A stretch of 28,816 nucleotides of DNA from NCBI GenBank assembly GCA_050261415.1, contig JBLNDG010000122.1, positions 1 to 28,816 of the forward strand, read 5' to 3'. Positions 1 to 8,969 of the stretch are shown in pieces. A program made the translations under genes and the position numbers. This DNA is from JBLNDG01 sp050261415 (GTDB taxonomy: Bacteria; Bacillota; Clostridia; Lutisporales; Lutisporaceae). Numbering within the stretch: position 1 is the first letter of the stretch; every line of letters starts with the position of its first letter. The notes below the pieces were generated by a model. The model had not been told where the DNA came from. It saw nothing but the letters and a program-made list of their open reading frames with translations, and did no database searches.

Positions 1-114
1 TACCTGATTTTTTAATCATTCGACAAGGTGTCCGGATATGCCGTTATGCTGTCCGGATAATTCCGAAACGCTGTCCGGATGTTGCCGGAATCAGTGTCCG
101 GATGCGGCCGAAAT
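1..114. mobile_element. End of an IS21-type element with phased direct repeats
   Basis: Four copies of the octamer gtccggat start at 30, 51, 73 and 96, a period of 21 to 23 bp, each followed by a variable CCG-rich half. Serial transposase-binding repeats of this kind are known at IS21-family ends. The array interrupts the reading frame of the ISL3 transposase at about 113, so the element tip lies near 110-114 and the body extends left, out of the window. A matching array in inverse orientation lies at 28700-28770. No transposase of this element is visible, so the family assignment rests on the repeat architecture only. Confidence 0.6.
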
Positions 115-1398
115 ATGCAACCGTTATATCCCATCTCACGTATCTTTTTCTCAATTTCAGAACCCATAATCCCTTTCTCCAGTAATTCATCTATCCCTTT
201 TATGTATGGTGTTAGTTTTCCGCTTTTCTTTTTACAATAGGAAGCATGAATTGGATTAAAATTTTCATCAAGATATTTCCGAATTGTAGATCTATCAATG
301 CCGGTGCGCTTTGATATCTCACGATTACTATAACCAATTTTTCTCAACTCACGTACTTCATTCACACGTTCCATTTTTAATTTTACTTTTTCTTCGTGCT
401 CAGTCATCATTTTTGTTTTGAATAAAGATTCTCTTTCTTCAGGCGTCATTGCCATCAATTTATCATAAGCTCGTATATCCATATTTATACTTCGGCAAAT
501 TGAGGTTTTACATTTTCCTGCTGATAGAAGCTGTTCTATCTTTTCATATTTTTCTTTTAATGTAAGTTTTCTATTTTTATTTGCTTGCTTAATTGTTTTT
601 GTTTCTTCATCAGAAATCACCAAGCTGGTCGTTTTTATTAAGATTTGTGGCTTTAGCTTCTTTTTTAGATAATCCTTACCGTATGAAGTTAGATTCTTCA
701 GTAAGTGAAACCGGTCACTTATTTGTAAAGCTCCCGGATGCGCATCTGTGATCGCATTATTATAGGTGATAGACCCATCTCTTGATACTATATGAAGATT
801 TGGATATGTTTTTAGCCATTTGCAGACAATTTCATAATCTCTGGATTCTATCATATCAATAATTTGACGTTTGGAGATATCTACCATAATTGTGCCATAG
901 CTTTCTCGTTTCTTAATGGCAAAATCATCAATGCAAACAGCTATCACAGTTTCTTTATCAACTAAAGGTATTTCTTTTTTTTAAAAGATTGCAGATAGTG
1001 CTTTTACCGACATCCACAACATTCTCCTTAAGAACTTTAGATGCTGCAATAGAACTGCAGTTTAATGACAAGCGTACAATTTCATCCTCAAGGCGCCGTG
1101 TTTTCTTTGCCTTATTTGAAAGGAAATTAAATCTTTCTGCAAAGGTAGTATGTTTACAATCAGGATTTTTACAAAACATTTTTCTGTTACGTATAATAAT
1201 AAATACTTTATTACCTTGTAATGGAAGATCCTGAAAAGTTCTGCTATATGTTGAGTGTTTTTTTGATGATGGCCAGCCACAGAATGGACATATTAATTCT
1301 TTACGGTTGGATGTTACTGTTATATAATATTTCCCTTCAATTATTTCATGACAAAGGTAATCCAGATTTTGATCTAACTGTTTAATAATCTCATCCAT
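113..1398 (-). pseudogene. ISL3-family transposase, frameshifted and C-terminally truncated
   Basis: Read on the minus strand, the first part (1398 to about 975, 146 codons before its stop at 958) has the ISL3 zinc finger: CPFC at its N-terminal side and CKNPDC about 38 residues later. The second part (about 970 down to 113) carries the DDE domain, with the IDDFA and ITDAHPGALQISDRFH motifs and a later HTH. The two parts are in different frames. The break coincides with a run of eight T (plus strand 975-982, A8 in the mRNA), and skipping one base there restores the protein. The C-terminus is lost to the IS21-type insertion, where the frame runs on into CCG-rich repeat sequence. Without the other end the gene is dead even if slippage bridges the A8 run. 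Confidence 0.85.
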
Positions 1399-1433
1399 GA
1401 AATGGCCTCTTTTCTTTTGTTAGTACCTAATTT

Positions 1434-1461
1434 ATTATATCATACTTTTATGTTAATTCAA
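1434..1461 (-). promoter_or_regulatory. ISL3 transposase promoter
   Basis: On the minus strand TTGAAT (1461-1456) is followed after 16 bp by TATAAT (1439-1434), about 36 bp ahead of the transposase ATG. It sits just inside the element tip, as expected for an IS-borne promoter. Confidence 0.5.
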
Positions 1462-1483
1462 CTAACTTTGGAAAGAACCCAAA

Positions 1484-1517
1484 TTTTAGGCCACTTACCG
1501 GTTTAAAATTAGGCCAC
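1484..1517. repeat. IS21-family terminal direct repeats
   Basis: The octamer taggccac occurs at 1487-1494 and 1510-1517, 23 bp apart, each preceded by an A/T-rich tract. The pair lies just beyond the istB stop codon at 1532, where IS21 elements carry their end repeats. It marks the istB-side end of an IS21 remnant that touches the ISL3 tip at 1480/1481. Confidence 0.55.
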
Positions 1518-1531
1518 CAATTCATAAAAAA

Positions 1532-2205
1532 TCAGTCCACATTTGCCTGCTTTGAAAGAGCCTGCTTAAACCTGTAGCTTTCCCCATTAATGTTCAGTAT
1601 GTGTGCATTATGGGTCAGACGGTCAAGTAAGGCAGCCGTCATTTGTTCATCGCCTAACACCTCCCGTCCATTTCGGAAACTCTAAGTTTGTAGTTATGAT
1701 CAGGCTACCTCTCTCATATCGGGAGGAGCAAAACTGGAAGAGAAGTTCGGCTCCTACTTTGCTGAAAGGTACATAGCCTAATTCATCAAGAATTACTAAA
1801 TGCGGCGCCAGCCACTGTTTTTCAAGCCTATTTAAACGATATTCCTGCTGCGCTGCAAGCAATTCATTAATTAAACCGGCCGCCGTATAGAATTTTACCC
1901 TCATGCCTTGCCGACATGCCTCATAACCGAGTGCAGTCGCAATATGGGTTTTACCTACTCCGGAGTTACCTATCAACAGGACATTTTCTTTTCTTCGGAT
2001 ATATTCTCCCTGCATAAGTTTCAGCACCCTCGGCTTGTTTAGGGAGGGTATAGCAAGAAAGTCGAAGCTTTCAATCGTTTTGATCACCGGAAAACCCGCT
2101 TGTCGGATTCCTCTCTGAATCCGATTGTTTTCCCGCTGGTGTATTTCCTGCTCCAATACGCCCAGCAGGTATTCTTCATAATCCAAATTATTGTCCGCAG
2201 CTTCT
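1532..2205 (-). pseudogene. istB: IS21-family IstB ATPase, frameshifted and lacking its N-terminus
   Basis: IstB is the AAA+ helper ATPase of IS21 transposition. Visible parts are the conserved segment DYEEYLLGVLEQEI, a Walker A GNSGVGKTH and a Walker B VILDELGYVPF. The frame breaks near 1650-1660 after TTNLEFPKW. The continuation in another frame, GDEQMTAALLDRL through ESYRFKQAL, runs to a stop at 1532-1534. Upstream, the IstB frame can be followed to about 2205 (EAADNNLDYEEY), where it joins IS3 transposase sequence, so the first ~30 residues and the partner istA are missing. The TTG at 2186 is not the native start. Confidence 0.85.
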
Positions 2206-3667
2206 TTTCATTATACCATATAAGATAATTGTTGAGTTCATTTATGAACTGTTCTATTGAAACACCTTGCCAGGAACGGTTGTAAAACATCTCATTCTTA
2301 AGCCTTCCAAAGAAGCCTTCACAAGCAGAATTGTCCGGTGAACAGCCTTTCCTTGACATCGACCTGATCAATCCGGCGCTTTCGACCCTCGAAATCCAGC
2401 CTGGCCATCGATAATGACTTCCCCTGTCTGAATGTAATATTGGATGTTCCTCATCTGATAGTTGACTGATGGCGTCGTCCAGCATTGTATTGACCAACTC
2501 CGCGTCAGGGCTGGTTCCTATTGTCCAACTGACTACTATCCCATCAAAGCAGTCAATTATCGGCGAAAGATAAACCTTACCAGCAGGTATATGGAATTCA
2601 GTAAGGTCGGTCAGCCATTTTTGGTTTGGAGCATCGGCATGGAAATTACGGTTGACTATGTTTTCCGGGGCTTGGCTTATCTCTCCTTTATATGAACTGT
2701 AGTTTCGTTTTTTCCTGTATGTAACCGTAAGCTTCTCATCTTTCATTATTCTTCGGATAACCTTTTCCGAGACTGTCTTTCCTTTATGTTTAATTGTTAT
2801 ATGCACTCGCCTGTATCCATAACGACTTTGGTTTTCATAAAAAGCATTTCTCACTTCTGCCCTCAGGCTGGCATATTTATCAGGCTGTTTCTGGGTTTCT
2901 TTCTGATAATAATAACTGCTTTTTGACAGACCTGTCATTTCAAGCAGTTCATTCAGCGGATATTTTGTTCTGAGGGCATCGATCAGCATTGTTTTTTCCC
3001 TGTTTGTCAGATCCCGCTGGTCGATGCCCAGGCCTTTTTTTACGATTTCAGCCGCCTTTTTTAGAATATCCAGTTCCATTTGTTTTCGATATATCTCTTT
3101 TTTCAGCAACTCAATTTCAGCCAAAAGCGCCTCCCTGTCATCGGGAAACGACTGTTTTCCGGACTTCTTCATAATCTTTTTGTACTCCTTACCGAGCAGT
3201 TCATTCTTCCATTTATACAGGGCACCCCTGCTGGTACCCATTCTGTCAGCAACGGCAGCCGCAGAACCTTCCCTTGCGCACAGTTCAATGACTGCCTCTT
3301 TTTTCTGCTCCTCAGAAAATTGTATCATTGTGCCGCATTTAATACGAGCTTTTCGTTTACCGGGTGCCAATTTGTCGATCCATTCTGCAAGTTCTTCCCT
3401 TGATGGATATTCCAATGCCCTCACGGTACGAGAAATATTACGTCCTTGTTCCAGGTAGTAATCAACAGCAGCTTTCATTTGCTCAGTTGTATACTTAGGG
3501 CGCTTGATGTATTGCTTGTGCAGATCACCTGTTTCCTTATACTCTTTATACCATCGGACCAACATTTTGCGATTCGGATATCCGAGGTCCCGTATAGTAT
3601 CGGCTGCACATAAATCATACTTGATATACAGCTTTACTGCTTTCATTCGTTCTTCATAGGAATACAT
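2199..3667 (-). pseudogene. IS3-type transposase (OrfA and OrfB in one frame), C-terminus lost
   Basis: The protein starts at an ATG behind AGGAGG. It has three helix-turn-helix units (about residues 1-50, 56-100 and 113-155), a leucine-rich coiled coil (about 175-210), and an integrase-type rve domain with WLTDLTEF, ILHSDRGSHY and CEGFFGRLKNE supplying the DDE residues. OrfA and OrfB are continuous, without the usual programmed frameshift. The match to IS3 transposases stops at IWYNEKK near 2205, and the frame then runs on antisense-like through the istB fragment. The last ~20 residues and the IS end are therefore missing, and the junction looks like a recombination or deletion point rather than a clean insertion. 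Confidence 0.8.
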
Positions 3668-3691
3668 AGGACACCTCCTGGCTTATTTTTA

Positions 3692-3723
3692 AGTCCAGGT
3701 TTTTGTCCGCACCCCCAAGTGGA
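3692..3723. repeat. Putative outer end of the IS3-type element, related to 27408-27440
   Basis: The segment gtccaggtttttgtccgc followed by acccccaagtgga lies upstream of the transposase start and before unrelated acetyltransferase sequence, so it probably contains the element tip. A similar stretch in the same orientation occurs at 27408-27440. The opposite end is deleted, so the tip cannot be confirmed by inverted-repeat pairing. Confidence 0.4.
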
Positions 3724-3743
3724 TACTTTAATTATGCCGGTAA

Positions 3744-4061
3744 CACATTTATGTAAAGTATGGCAGCACACAAAAAGGTGCAGGAAGACTGCTGTATGAA
3801 AACCTTCGTAATGCATTAAAAAAGCAGGGGTTTGTAAAGGCTATTGCAGTTCTTGGCTGTCCGAATGAAGGAAGTGAAATTTTCCATCAGAAAATGGGTT
3901 TTTCTCTCGTATCAACGTTGCCGAATATTGGATTTAAGCATGGCGCGTGGCATGACATTAAGTACTACGTTCTTGAACTCAACCCATACCGTGATGATAT
4001 GCCGGAACCGCTGGAGTACCATCAAATAAGGCAGAATCGCCATATAACCGATTCCACATGA
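3744..4061 (+). pseudogene. GNAT-family N-acetyltransferase, C-terminal remnant
   Basis: An open stretch of 105 codons lacks a start and an N-terminal half. It encodes the acetyl-CoA-binding part of a GNAT enzyme: KGAGRLLYENL corresponds to the Q/RxxGxG/A loop, and IFHQKMGFSLVSTLPNIGFK followed by WHDIKYYVLEL is typical of the phosphinothricin-acetyltransferase-like group. It is cut on the left by the IS3-type element. It is presumably unrelated to the downstream cluster and inactive. Confidence 0.7.
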
Positions 4062-4545
4062 TCCGCCTTTGATTTACCGGCTATGTCGCTGCCAGCCAGA
4101 GTGAAATTGCTGGGTTTTTTCATTTCCTTCACCCGCTCCATCTTTAATGCGACAGGCAGAACACATCCTGGTAAGGATGAGGTCGCCAGTTCAATATGGT
4201 TAAGGGCTCCGGAACGAAAGCCTTGAGATGCTGGGAAATAAAGCATTTCAGAGCTTTTTCATTTTCTTCCGACATCTCATCTAACCTTATCTTTCGCTGC
4301 TAAAAACTTATTCTAATTTAGAAAAGTTAGATTGAGTCTACAGATATTACCTAAGCTTGCACAGTATCTGTAATTTTTTCAAGCTGGAGAGTTTTGCCCT
4401 TTATGTTTAAGAATCGCATTAGCCGTTTGCATTTTCTTGTTCTATCGCACATATTCCTATAACTGGCAGCTTTCTGGCCGACCGCCTGTATTAAGATATG
4501 CAGTTTCAATTTCTTTATAAAATACTATATTCTGCATGTGATCAG
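4062..4545. other. Decayed spacer with short minus-strand open stretches
   Basis: There is no convincing gene here. On the minus strand a 43-codon open frame at 4144-4275 starts MSEENEKALKCF and contains NWRPHPYQDV. Another open stretch of about 58 codons at 4351-4529 is rich in Lys/Arg (DRTRKCKRLMRF). Both read like coding relics, but I could not identify either, and neither has a good ribosome binding site. Confidence 0.4.
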
Positions 4546-4604
4546 ATTTTCGACAAATGAAACCAGTCACTTATTTGCAAAACTCCCGGATGTGCATCTG
4601 CAAT
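4546..4604 (-). pseudogene. Relic of a second ISL3-family transposase
   Basis: On the minus strand this segment reads IADAHPGVLQISDWFHLSK, matching the DDE-region motif ITDAHPGALQISDRFHLLK of the ISL3 transposase at 113-1398. The nucleotide sequence also matches plus-strand positions about 697-755 with scattered substitutions. No flanking transposase sequence is recognisable, so this is a ~20-codon fossil. Confidence 0.75.
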
Positions 4605-4816
4605 TGTATCAGCTCTTTTTGTCTGGCATTAAAGTACAATTTAGTAATAATATATTTGAAGAGATGATATATGACTGTTTTAAGAATATATTTCACTCAG
4701 AGAGAAAACGTTTTACGAGTTCATACTTATTGTTAAAACATCAATATTATTATAAAGCTATATATGTACTGCAAAATATGTCGAAATATAAGAAATAAAG
4801 TAATAAAAGTTATATA

Positions 4817-4845
4817 TTGACATTTACCCTTGTGCATATTATAAT
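4817..4845 (+). promoter_or_regulatory. Consensus sigma-A-type promoter for the biosynthetic operon
   Basis: TTGACA at 4817-4822 is followed by a 17-bp spacer and TATAAT at 4840-4845, a perfect match to the housekeeping sigma consensus. The predicted start near 4852 lies about 350 nt ahead of the first cluster gene, which begins at 5205. No better promoter was seen between them, although weaker A/T-rich candidates exist around 5010-5040. Confidence 0.7.
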
Positions 4846-4851
4846 AAACTA

Positions 4852-5204
4852 CGAGTTGTGTAGAAATATATAATATTAAGTAAACAAGATTTTTATACAA
4901 ATTCTGAAATATATTAGCGTCGGTGGGTCGCGTTAGTATATGATGATGTAATAGCAAGCTTTGTTCTGTAGTGCTGTTTGAGCATGAAATGAATAATTAT
5001 GTTTTTTTATGTTTACAATAAAAACTTAAAATATACTATTAGTCGATACCGAAATATTGTTAATCCGATTAAATTATGAATATTTCTGATGCAGCAACAT
5101 ATCTTACAATTAGCGACAGACATTCATACTTTTTAACAATGAGTTTCTATCCTAACATTTCTAATTTAAAGTCATAGGCGTGTTTTTAGCGGAGATGATG
5201 ATAA
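4852..5204 (+). other. Long 5' leader of the operon with a 33-codon open frame
   Basis: About 350 nt separate the consensus promoter from the first gene. I see no cobalamin-riboswitch B12 box, no T-box signature and no clear terminator. An open frame at 5076-5177 (33 codons, ATG start, no Shine-Dalgarno) begins MNISDAATYLTISDRHSYFL. This faintly resembles the first helices of an excisionase-type helix-turn-helix and may be a gene relic. The role of the leader is unknown. Confidence 0.4.
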
Positions 5205-6746
5205 TTGATTAATGTCTTAAATGATTTGCTGGAATACAATGCTACTCATTATGGAGATAAGGTCGCTGTGATCGATAATGATGTTGCATATACATATAGA
5301 GAGATATTCGAAATGGTTGTTCGGTTATCATCATACTTAAAAGATAAATCGGTAAACAGATATGATCGTATTGGTATAGCGATGCATAATTGTATAGAAC
5401 ACATCGTCTCTATATTTGCTATCGCCAGGGTTGGCGCAATTTTTGTTTCAATTCATCCGGGACTGACAAAACATCAAGTGATTCATATTATTGAAAACTG
5501 TTCACTGAAATATTTGATTTCTTTAAAGAGTGACAAGCCGCGATGCTTGGATGGAATCCCTGAGTCCAGCATATTAAAATTTGAAGACAGCGAATCCACT
5601 GTTATACCCGGGCTGACGACTTCCGATGTATGTATTACTGATCGTGATGTAGCATCAATAATATATACTTCCGGATCTACCGGAAAACCAAAGGGAATTA
5701 TGATCACCCATGATAATTTAATAGCAGGTACGAAATCTGTAAGCTCGTATTTGTCTCTTAGCGATAAAGATAGAGTGCTTTCAATATTGCCTTTTAATTT
5801 CGACTATGGATTAAATCAACTATTAACATGTTTTTATGTAAATGCAACATTAATTATAAAATATCCATTCACCATGTATGAAATTCCTTACCTGCTGCAT
5901 CATTATGAAATAACTGGACTGGCAGGTATACCAGCCATTTGGACGCAAATAGTACAGCAACGAAACATCAGGAACTATAATTATGACAAATTGCGATATA
6001 TTACAAATTCCGGAGGTAGCTTATCCAGCAATACCATTGATTTACTTTCGAGTATTTTCTCACAAACGGATATTTATTTAATGTATGGATTAACAGAAGC
6101 ATTTCGTAGTACATATTTAGACCCGAAAGAATTTCTAAGGAAAAAAGGTTCTATTGGGAAAGCCATACCTAATGCAGAAGTTATGGTTATAAATGAAGAA
6201 GGAGTTCTGTGTAAACCTTACGAAATAGGTGAACTTGTAACGAGGGGGGCTATGGTAACATTAGGATATTGGGGAGACAGGGATGCAACCGAAAAAGTAT
6301 ATCGACCTAATCCAATTATGCCTCCGGAAATTGGCGAAAAAGACATCGTCGTATTTTCCGGTGACCTGGGTTTTTACGACGAAGAAGGATTTTTGTATTT
6401 TGTAGGAAGAAAAAACCTGATGATAAAGCGCAAGGGATATCGTATTAGTCCAAGTGAAATAGAGGAAGTTCTATATAAGATAAACGGTATAGAAGAATGT
6501 GCAGTTTTTGGAATAAAAGATGAAACTGAAGAAGAAATGATAGTTGTTTGCATACGACTTTCGGAAAAAGATATCGATAAGGAATTACTATATACGAAAA
6601 TTAATGAAACATGCATTGAATACCTTCCGAGTTATATGCATCCTGATAGGATATTTTTATTGGATGAATTCCCGAGAACTGCTTCAGGCAAAATTGATAT
6701 ACCAAAATTAAAAGCAATGTACGAGGGGAAAAGCAGTGATAAATGA
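5205..6746 (+). CDS. AMP-forming acyl/aminoacyl ligase (adenylation enzyme)
   Basis: This ANL-superfamily enzyme of 513 residues would activate a carboxylate as an adenylate and load it on a thiol, plausibly one of the cluster's carrier proteins. The core motifs are present: YTSGSTGKPKG (154-164), YGLTEAFRS (294-302), SGDLG (385-389), the hinge region GRKNLMIKRKGYRISPSEIE (401-420), and the A10 lysine in SGKI (K496). It is a free-standing domain with no fused carrier. The start is TTG at 5205, set by GGAG at 5191-5194; the nearby ATG codons are out of frame. The last 11 bp overlap the decarboxylase gene. Ligase/decarboxylase pairs are also known beside exosortase systems, but no exosortase is here. 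The substrate cannot be read from the sequence. Confidence 0.88.
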   Translation: MINVLNDLLEYNATHYGDKVAVIDNDVAYTYREIFEMVVRLSSYLKDKSVNRYDRIGIAMHNCIEHIVSIFAIARVGAIFVSIHPGLTKHQVIHIIENCSLKYLISLKSDKPRCLDGIPESSILKFEDSESTVIPGLTTSDVCITDRDVASIIYTSGSTGKPKGIMITHDNLIAGTKSVSSYLSLSDKDRVLSILPFNFDYGLNQLLTCFYVNATLIIKYPFTMYEIPYLLHHYEITGLAGIPAIWTQIVQQRNIRNYNYDKLRYITNSGGSLSSNTIDLLSSIFSQTDIYLMYGLTEAFRSTYLDPKEFLRKKGSIGKAIPNAEVMVINEEGVLCKPYEIGELVTRGAMVTLGYWGDRDATEKVYRPNPIMPPEIGEKDIVVFSGDLGFYDEEGFLYFVGRKNLMIKRKGYRISPSEIEEVLYKINGIEECAVFGIKDETEEEMIVVCIRLSEKDIDKELLYTKINETCIEYLPSYMHPDRIFLLDEFPRTASGKIDIPKLKAMYEGKSSDK

Positions 6747-7995
6747 TGATATAATTACAGCACTGGCAAAAAAATACAATACTCCGCTTTATTTATATGA
6801 TGGCAATATCATTAGTGAAAAGATAAATAGAATGAAAAAATTGCTTCCGCCTGATACTGTCCTTTTTTATTCTATTAAGGCAAATCCACTTATCGGTATT
6901 ACAAGATTGATGCGAGAAAAGGGTTGCAAGGTTGAAGTTGCATCTGATGGAGAAATTGAAATAGCATTGTGTGCCGGTTTCAATGGTGCTGATATTATTT
7001 TTACAGGGCCAGGAAAGACAGAAGAAGAAATTTTATTTGCTATTGAAAAAGGTGTTTATTGCATCATTGCTGAATCATATGAAGAAATTTTATGCATAAA
7101 TTCATTAAGTAAAAAGTTAAACAGAGTCACTAACATCGGACTTAGGTTGAATCCTTCCATCGATAACATAAGTGGATCCGTTATTATGGGAGGGGTTTCT
7201 CAGTTTGGTATTTCTGAAGAATTTGTTGATAACATAATTCCAAAAGTTAAATCATTAAGCAACATACGCTTGATAGCTTTACATTCATACCTTGCAAGTC
7301 AGCAACTAGATGCCGGTAAAATTGTTGATAACGTAAGACATATATTTAATTTATATAATGAATTGATAGAAAAGCATTCACTCGACATTGAGTTATTAGA
7401 TTTTGGAGGAGGGTTTGGTGTTCCGTACTTTCCCCATGAGCATGCGTTGGACGAAGATAGACTTAGGAATGGATTGGCTGAAGTATTTACTAATAAAAAA
7501 GAAGGTATAGTTTTAGCTTTTGAGAGTGGAAGATACTTGCTGGCGGATGCGGGTGTTTATATTACAAAGATAATATATGTAAAAGAATGCAAGGACAAAT
7601 TATTTGCAATAGTAGATGGTGGAAGTCATCACTATTCTTCATTAGCATTTCTAGGGCGATACATCCGGCATAACTTTCCTGCACGAATAATTTCGGAAAA
7701 AAAGCAAATTAAGACTGCTACTGTGACTGTTTGCGGTAAGCAATGTGCTCCCACGGATATCCTTGCAAAAGATATCGAATTGAATATGCCGAATGCAGGA
7801 GATCTGATGATTTTTGAAAAATCCGGAGCATATGGTTTTAGTATGAGTCCTGTACTGTTTTTAAGTAATAAAACCTGTACTGAATTATTACTACTCGAAG
7901 ACCGCGTGTATTTACTGCGTGAGAGTATGGGAAGAGAGTTTTTTGCAAATATACAAAAATCAAACGAAAATTATATCAGGATACAGGATTTATGA
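6736..7995 (+). CDS. PLP-dependent decarboxylase (LysA/BtrK-like, group IV)
   Basis: This 419-residue enzyme has the alanine-racemase-type barrel plus C-terminal sheet domain used by diaminopimelate, ornithine and carrier-protein-bound amino-acid decarboxylases. Visible residues are the PLP lysine in YSIKANP (K48), the barrel histidine in ALHSYLASQ (H183), the phosphate loop GGGFG (224-228), ESGRYL (263-268), VDGGSHHY, the catalytic cysteine in CAPTDIL (C337) and GAYG (364-367). The VDGGxHHx and ESGRxL forms resemble BtrK, which decarboxylates glutamyl-ACP in butirosin synthesis, more than housekeeping LysA. The start is GTG at 6736 behind AGGGG, overlapping the ligase by 11 bp. With the carrier proteins and ATP-grasp ligase nearby, decarboxylation of a carrier-bound amino acid is the leading inference. 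A free diamino acid remains possible. Confidence 0.85.
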   Translation: MINDDIITALAKKYNTPLYLYDGNIISEKINRMKKLLPPDTVLFYSIKANPLIGITRLMREKGCKVEVASDGEIEIALCAGFNGADIIFTGPGKTEEEILFAIEKGVYCIIAESYEEILCINSLSKKLNRVTNIGLRLNPSIDNISGSVIMGGVSQFGISEEFVDNIIPKVKSLSNIRLIALHSYLASQQLDAGKIVDNVRHIFNLYNELIEKHSLDIELLDFGGGFGVPYFPHEHALDEDRLRNGLAEVFTNKKEGIVLAFESGRYLLADAGVYITKIIYVKECKDKLFAIVDGGSHHYSSLAFLGRYIRHNFPARIISEKKQIKTATVTVCGKQCAPTDILAKDIELNMPNAGDLMIFEKSGAYGFSMSPVLFLSNKTCTELLLLEDRVYLLRESMGREFFANIQKSNENYIRIQDL

Positions 7996-8954
7996 ACATA
8001 CGAGAACATTTTAAAACTGTTCCAGGCGAATCATGCCTGGCTGGAAACATTGCGAATATTTTGATGTATTATGGATTTTTTTATGCAGAAGAAGACATAG
8101 TTATTCTTGGTGATGGGTTGAATATACAATACAGAAGAACGCAAAATGGTAATGTCTTACTTGATGCCGGAAACCCGTCAGGACTTTTCCTCAGAAAGTA
8201 TGGCGGCGGTTTAATCAAACGTTTTACGAAAATTAATGAGGAGAGCATGAACTTTTTAGTTCAGTCTATTCGGCAAGGTAATCCTGTTGTTTGCTTTACA
8301 CCATACCAGTTTGTTGCCGATTATATAGATGATGCCATGGACAGATACTTTCATTCGGTTGTTATCCTGGATGTTTACCCGGAAGAATCGGCAGTTTTTA
8401 TCAGTGATGCTTGCCGCCCAGGTTTTAACAAAACAACATATGAGGGAAAAGTTCCGCTGGAATCTTTATTATCTAGAGATTTGCTTTTGCTTTGTGAGAT
8501 CGATTTTCCATCTATAAAGAGATTATCACGAAACCAAATCGAATCAGAGGTTTTGCAAAAGATTTTATCTTATGTAAATCAAAAAAGCAGTTCGAACGAT
8601 TATCAACCACACTCTATAGAGCATTTTGCTGCAGATATTCCAATGATGTATGACCAGTTTGAGCAAAATATTCAATCATTTGCGATTGATCTTGTGTTTA
8701 TTATGAAAAATTATGGCTTATTATTAAATAAAACTTATATATATACTTTCCTAACCAAACTTTTTGGTGAACTTCCCTTAATACAGAAATACAAGGAGTT
8801 GATACAACAATGGGAAATTGTTTGTAAGCTATTAACAAGGGGAGGAATACGAAAATCAAAGAGTGACTTTGTTAAAGCCCGAGATAATATCCTGAGATTG
8901 GAACAGGATGAATTGTTCCAACTTAGAAAAATAATGGATGAGAATATAAAATAA
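7992..8954 (+). CDS. BtrH-like papain-fold acyltransferase (first copy)
   Basis: This 320-residue protein has an N-terminal half resembling the butirosin BtrH N-terminal domain. BtrH moves an acyl group from an acyl carrier protein to an amine. The pattern is a Cys near the N-terminus (C15 in GESCLAGN), a histidine at the start of a beta strand (H121 in YFHSVVILD) and an Asp in the next strand (D139 in ISDAC), consistent with a Cys-His-Asp triad. The C-terminal half is helical and not recognised. It overlaps the decarboxylase stop by 4 bp and is followed 15 bp later by a PuuD-like hydrolase. A second, divergent member lies at 26207, so the cluster may transfer two acyl units. A peptidase role is the main alternative. 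Confidence 0.72.
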   Translation: MNIREHFKTVPGESCLAGNIANILMYYGFFYAEEDIVILGDGLNIQYRRTQNGNVLLDAGNPSGLFLRKYGGGLIKRFTKINEESMNFLVQSIRQGNPVVCFTPYQFVADYIDDAMDRYFHSVVILDVYPEESAVFISDACRPGFNKTTYEGKVPLESLLSRDLLLLCEIDFPSIKRLSRNQIESEVLQKILSYVNQKSSSNDYQPHSIEHFAADIPMMYDQFEQNIQSFAIDLVFIMKNYGLLLNKTYIYTFLTKLFGELPLIQKYKELIQQWEIVCKLLTRGGIRKSKSDFVKARDNILRLEQDELFQLRKIMDENIK

Positions 8955-8969
8955 AGGTGGAGCAGCAAC

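Larger units (their letters stand above)
113..1480 (-). mobile_element. ISL3-family insertion sequence, truncated
   Basis: The element runs leftward from a tip near 1480, where the minus strand begins GGGTTCTTTCCAAAG, close to the GGCTCTTT-type ends usual for ISL3. It contains a minus-strand promoter and a frameshifted transposase, and is cut at about 113 by the IS21-type element. The other ISL3 end is therefore missing. On its right it abuts an IS21 remnant directly at 1481. Confidence 0.7.

Noticed and set aside
958..990. Programmed -1 frameshift in the ISL3 transposase
   Set aside because: The downstream frame needs a +1 (or -2) shift; a -1 slip on the A8 run meets a stop within a few codons.
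3024..3458. Plus-strand open frame of 144 codons
   Set aside because: It lies antisense to the IS3 transposase, is Ser/Phe/Pro-rich in the way shadows are, and has no ribosome binding site.
4538..4798. An 86-codon plus-strand open frame
   Set aside because: Its first third is the antisense of an ISL3 transposase relic, the rest is A/T-rich without family resemblance, and there is no ribosome binding site.
4852..5204. Cobalamin riboswitch controlling the B12-dependent cluster
   Set aside because: The conserved B12-box and the adjacent core elements were not found in the leader.
5205..7995. Exosortase-associated ligase/decarboxylase system
   Set aside because: No exosortase, PEP-CTERM or EPS genes are in the window; the carrier proteins and BtrH-like genes explain the pair better.
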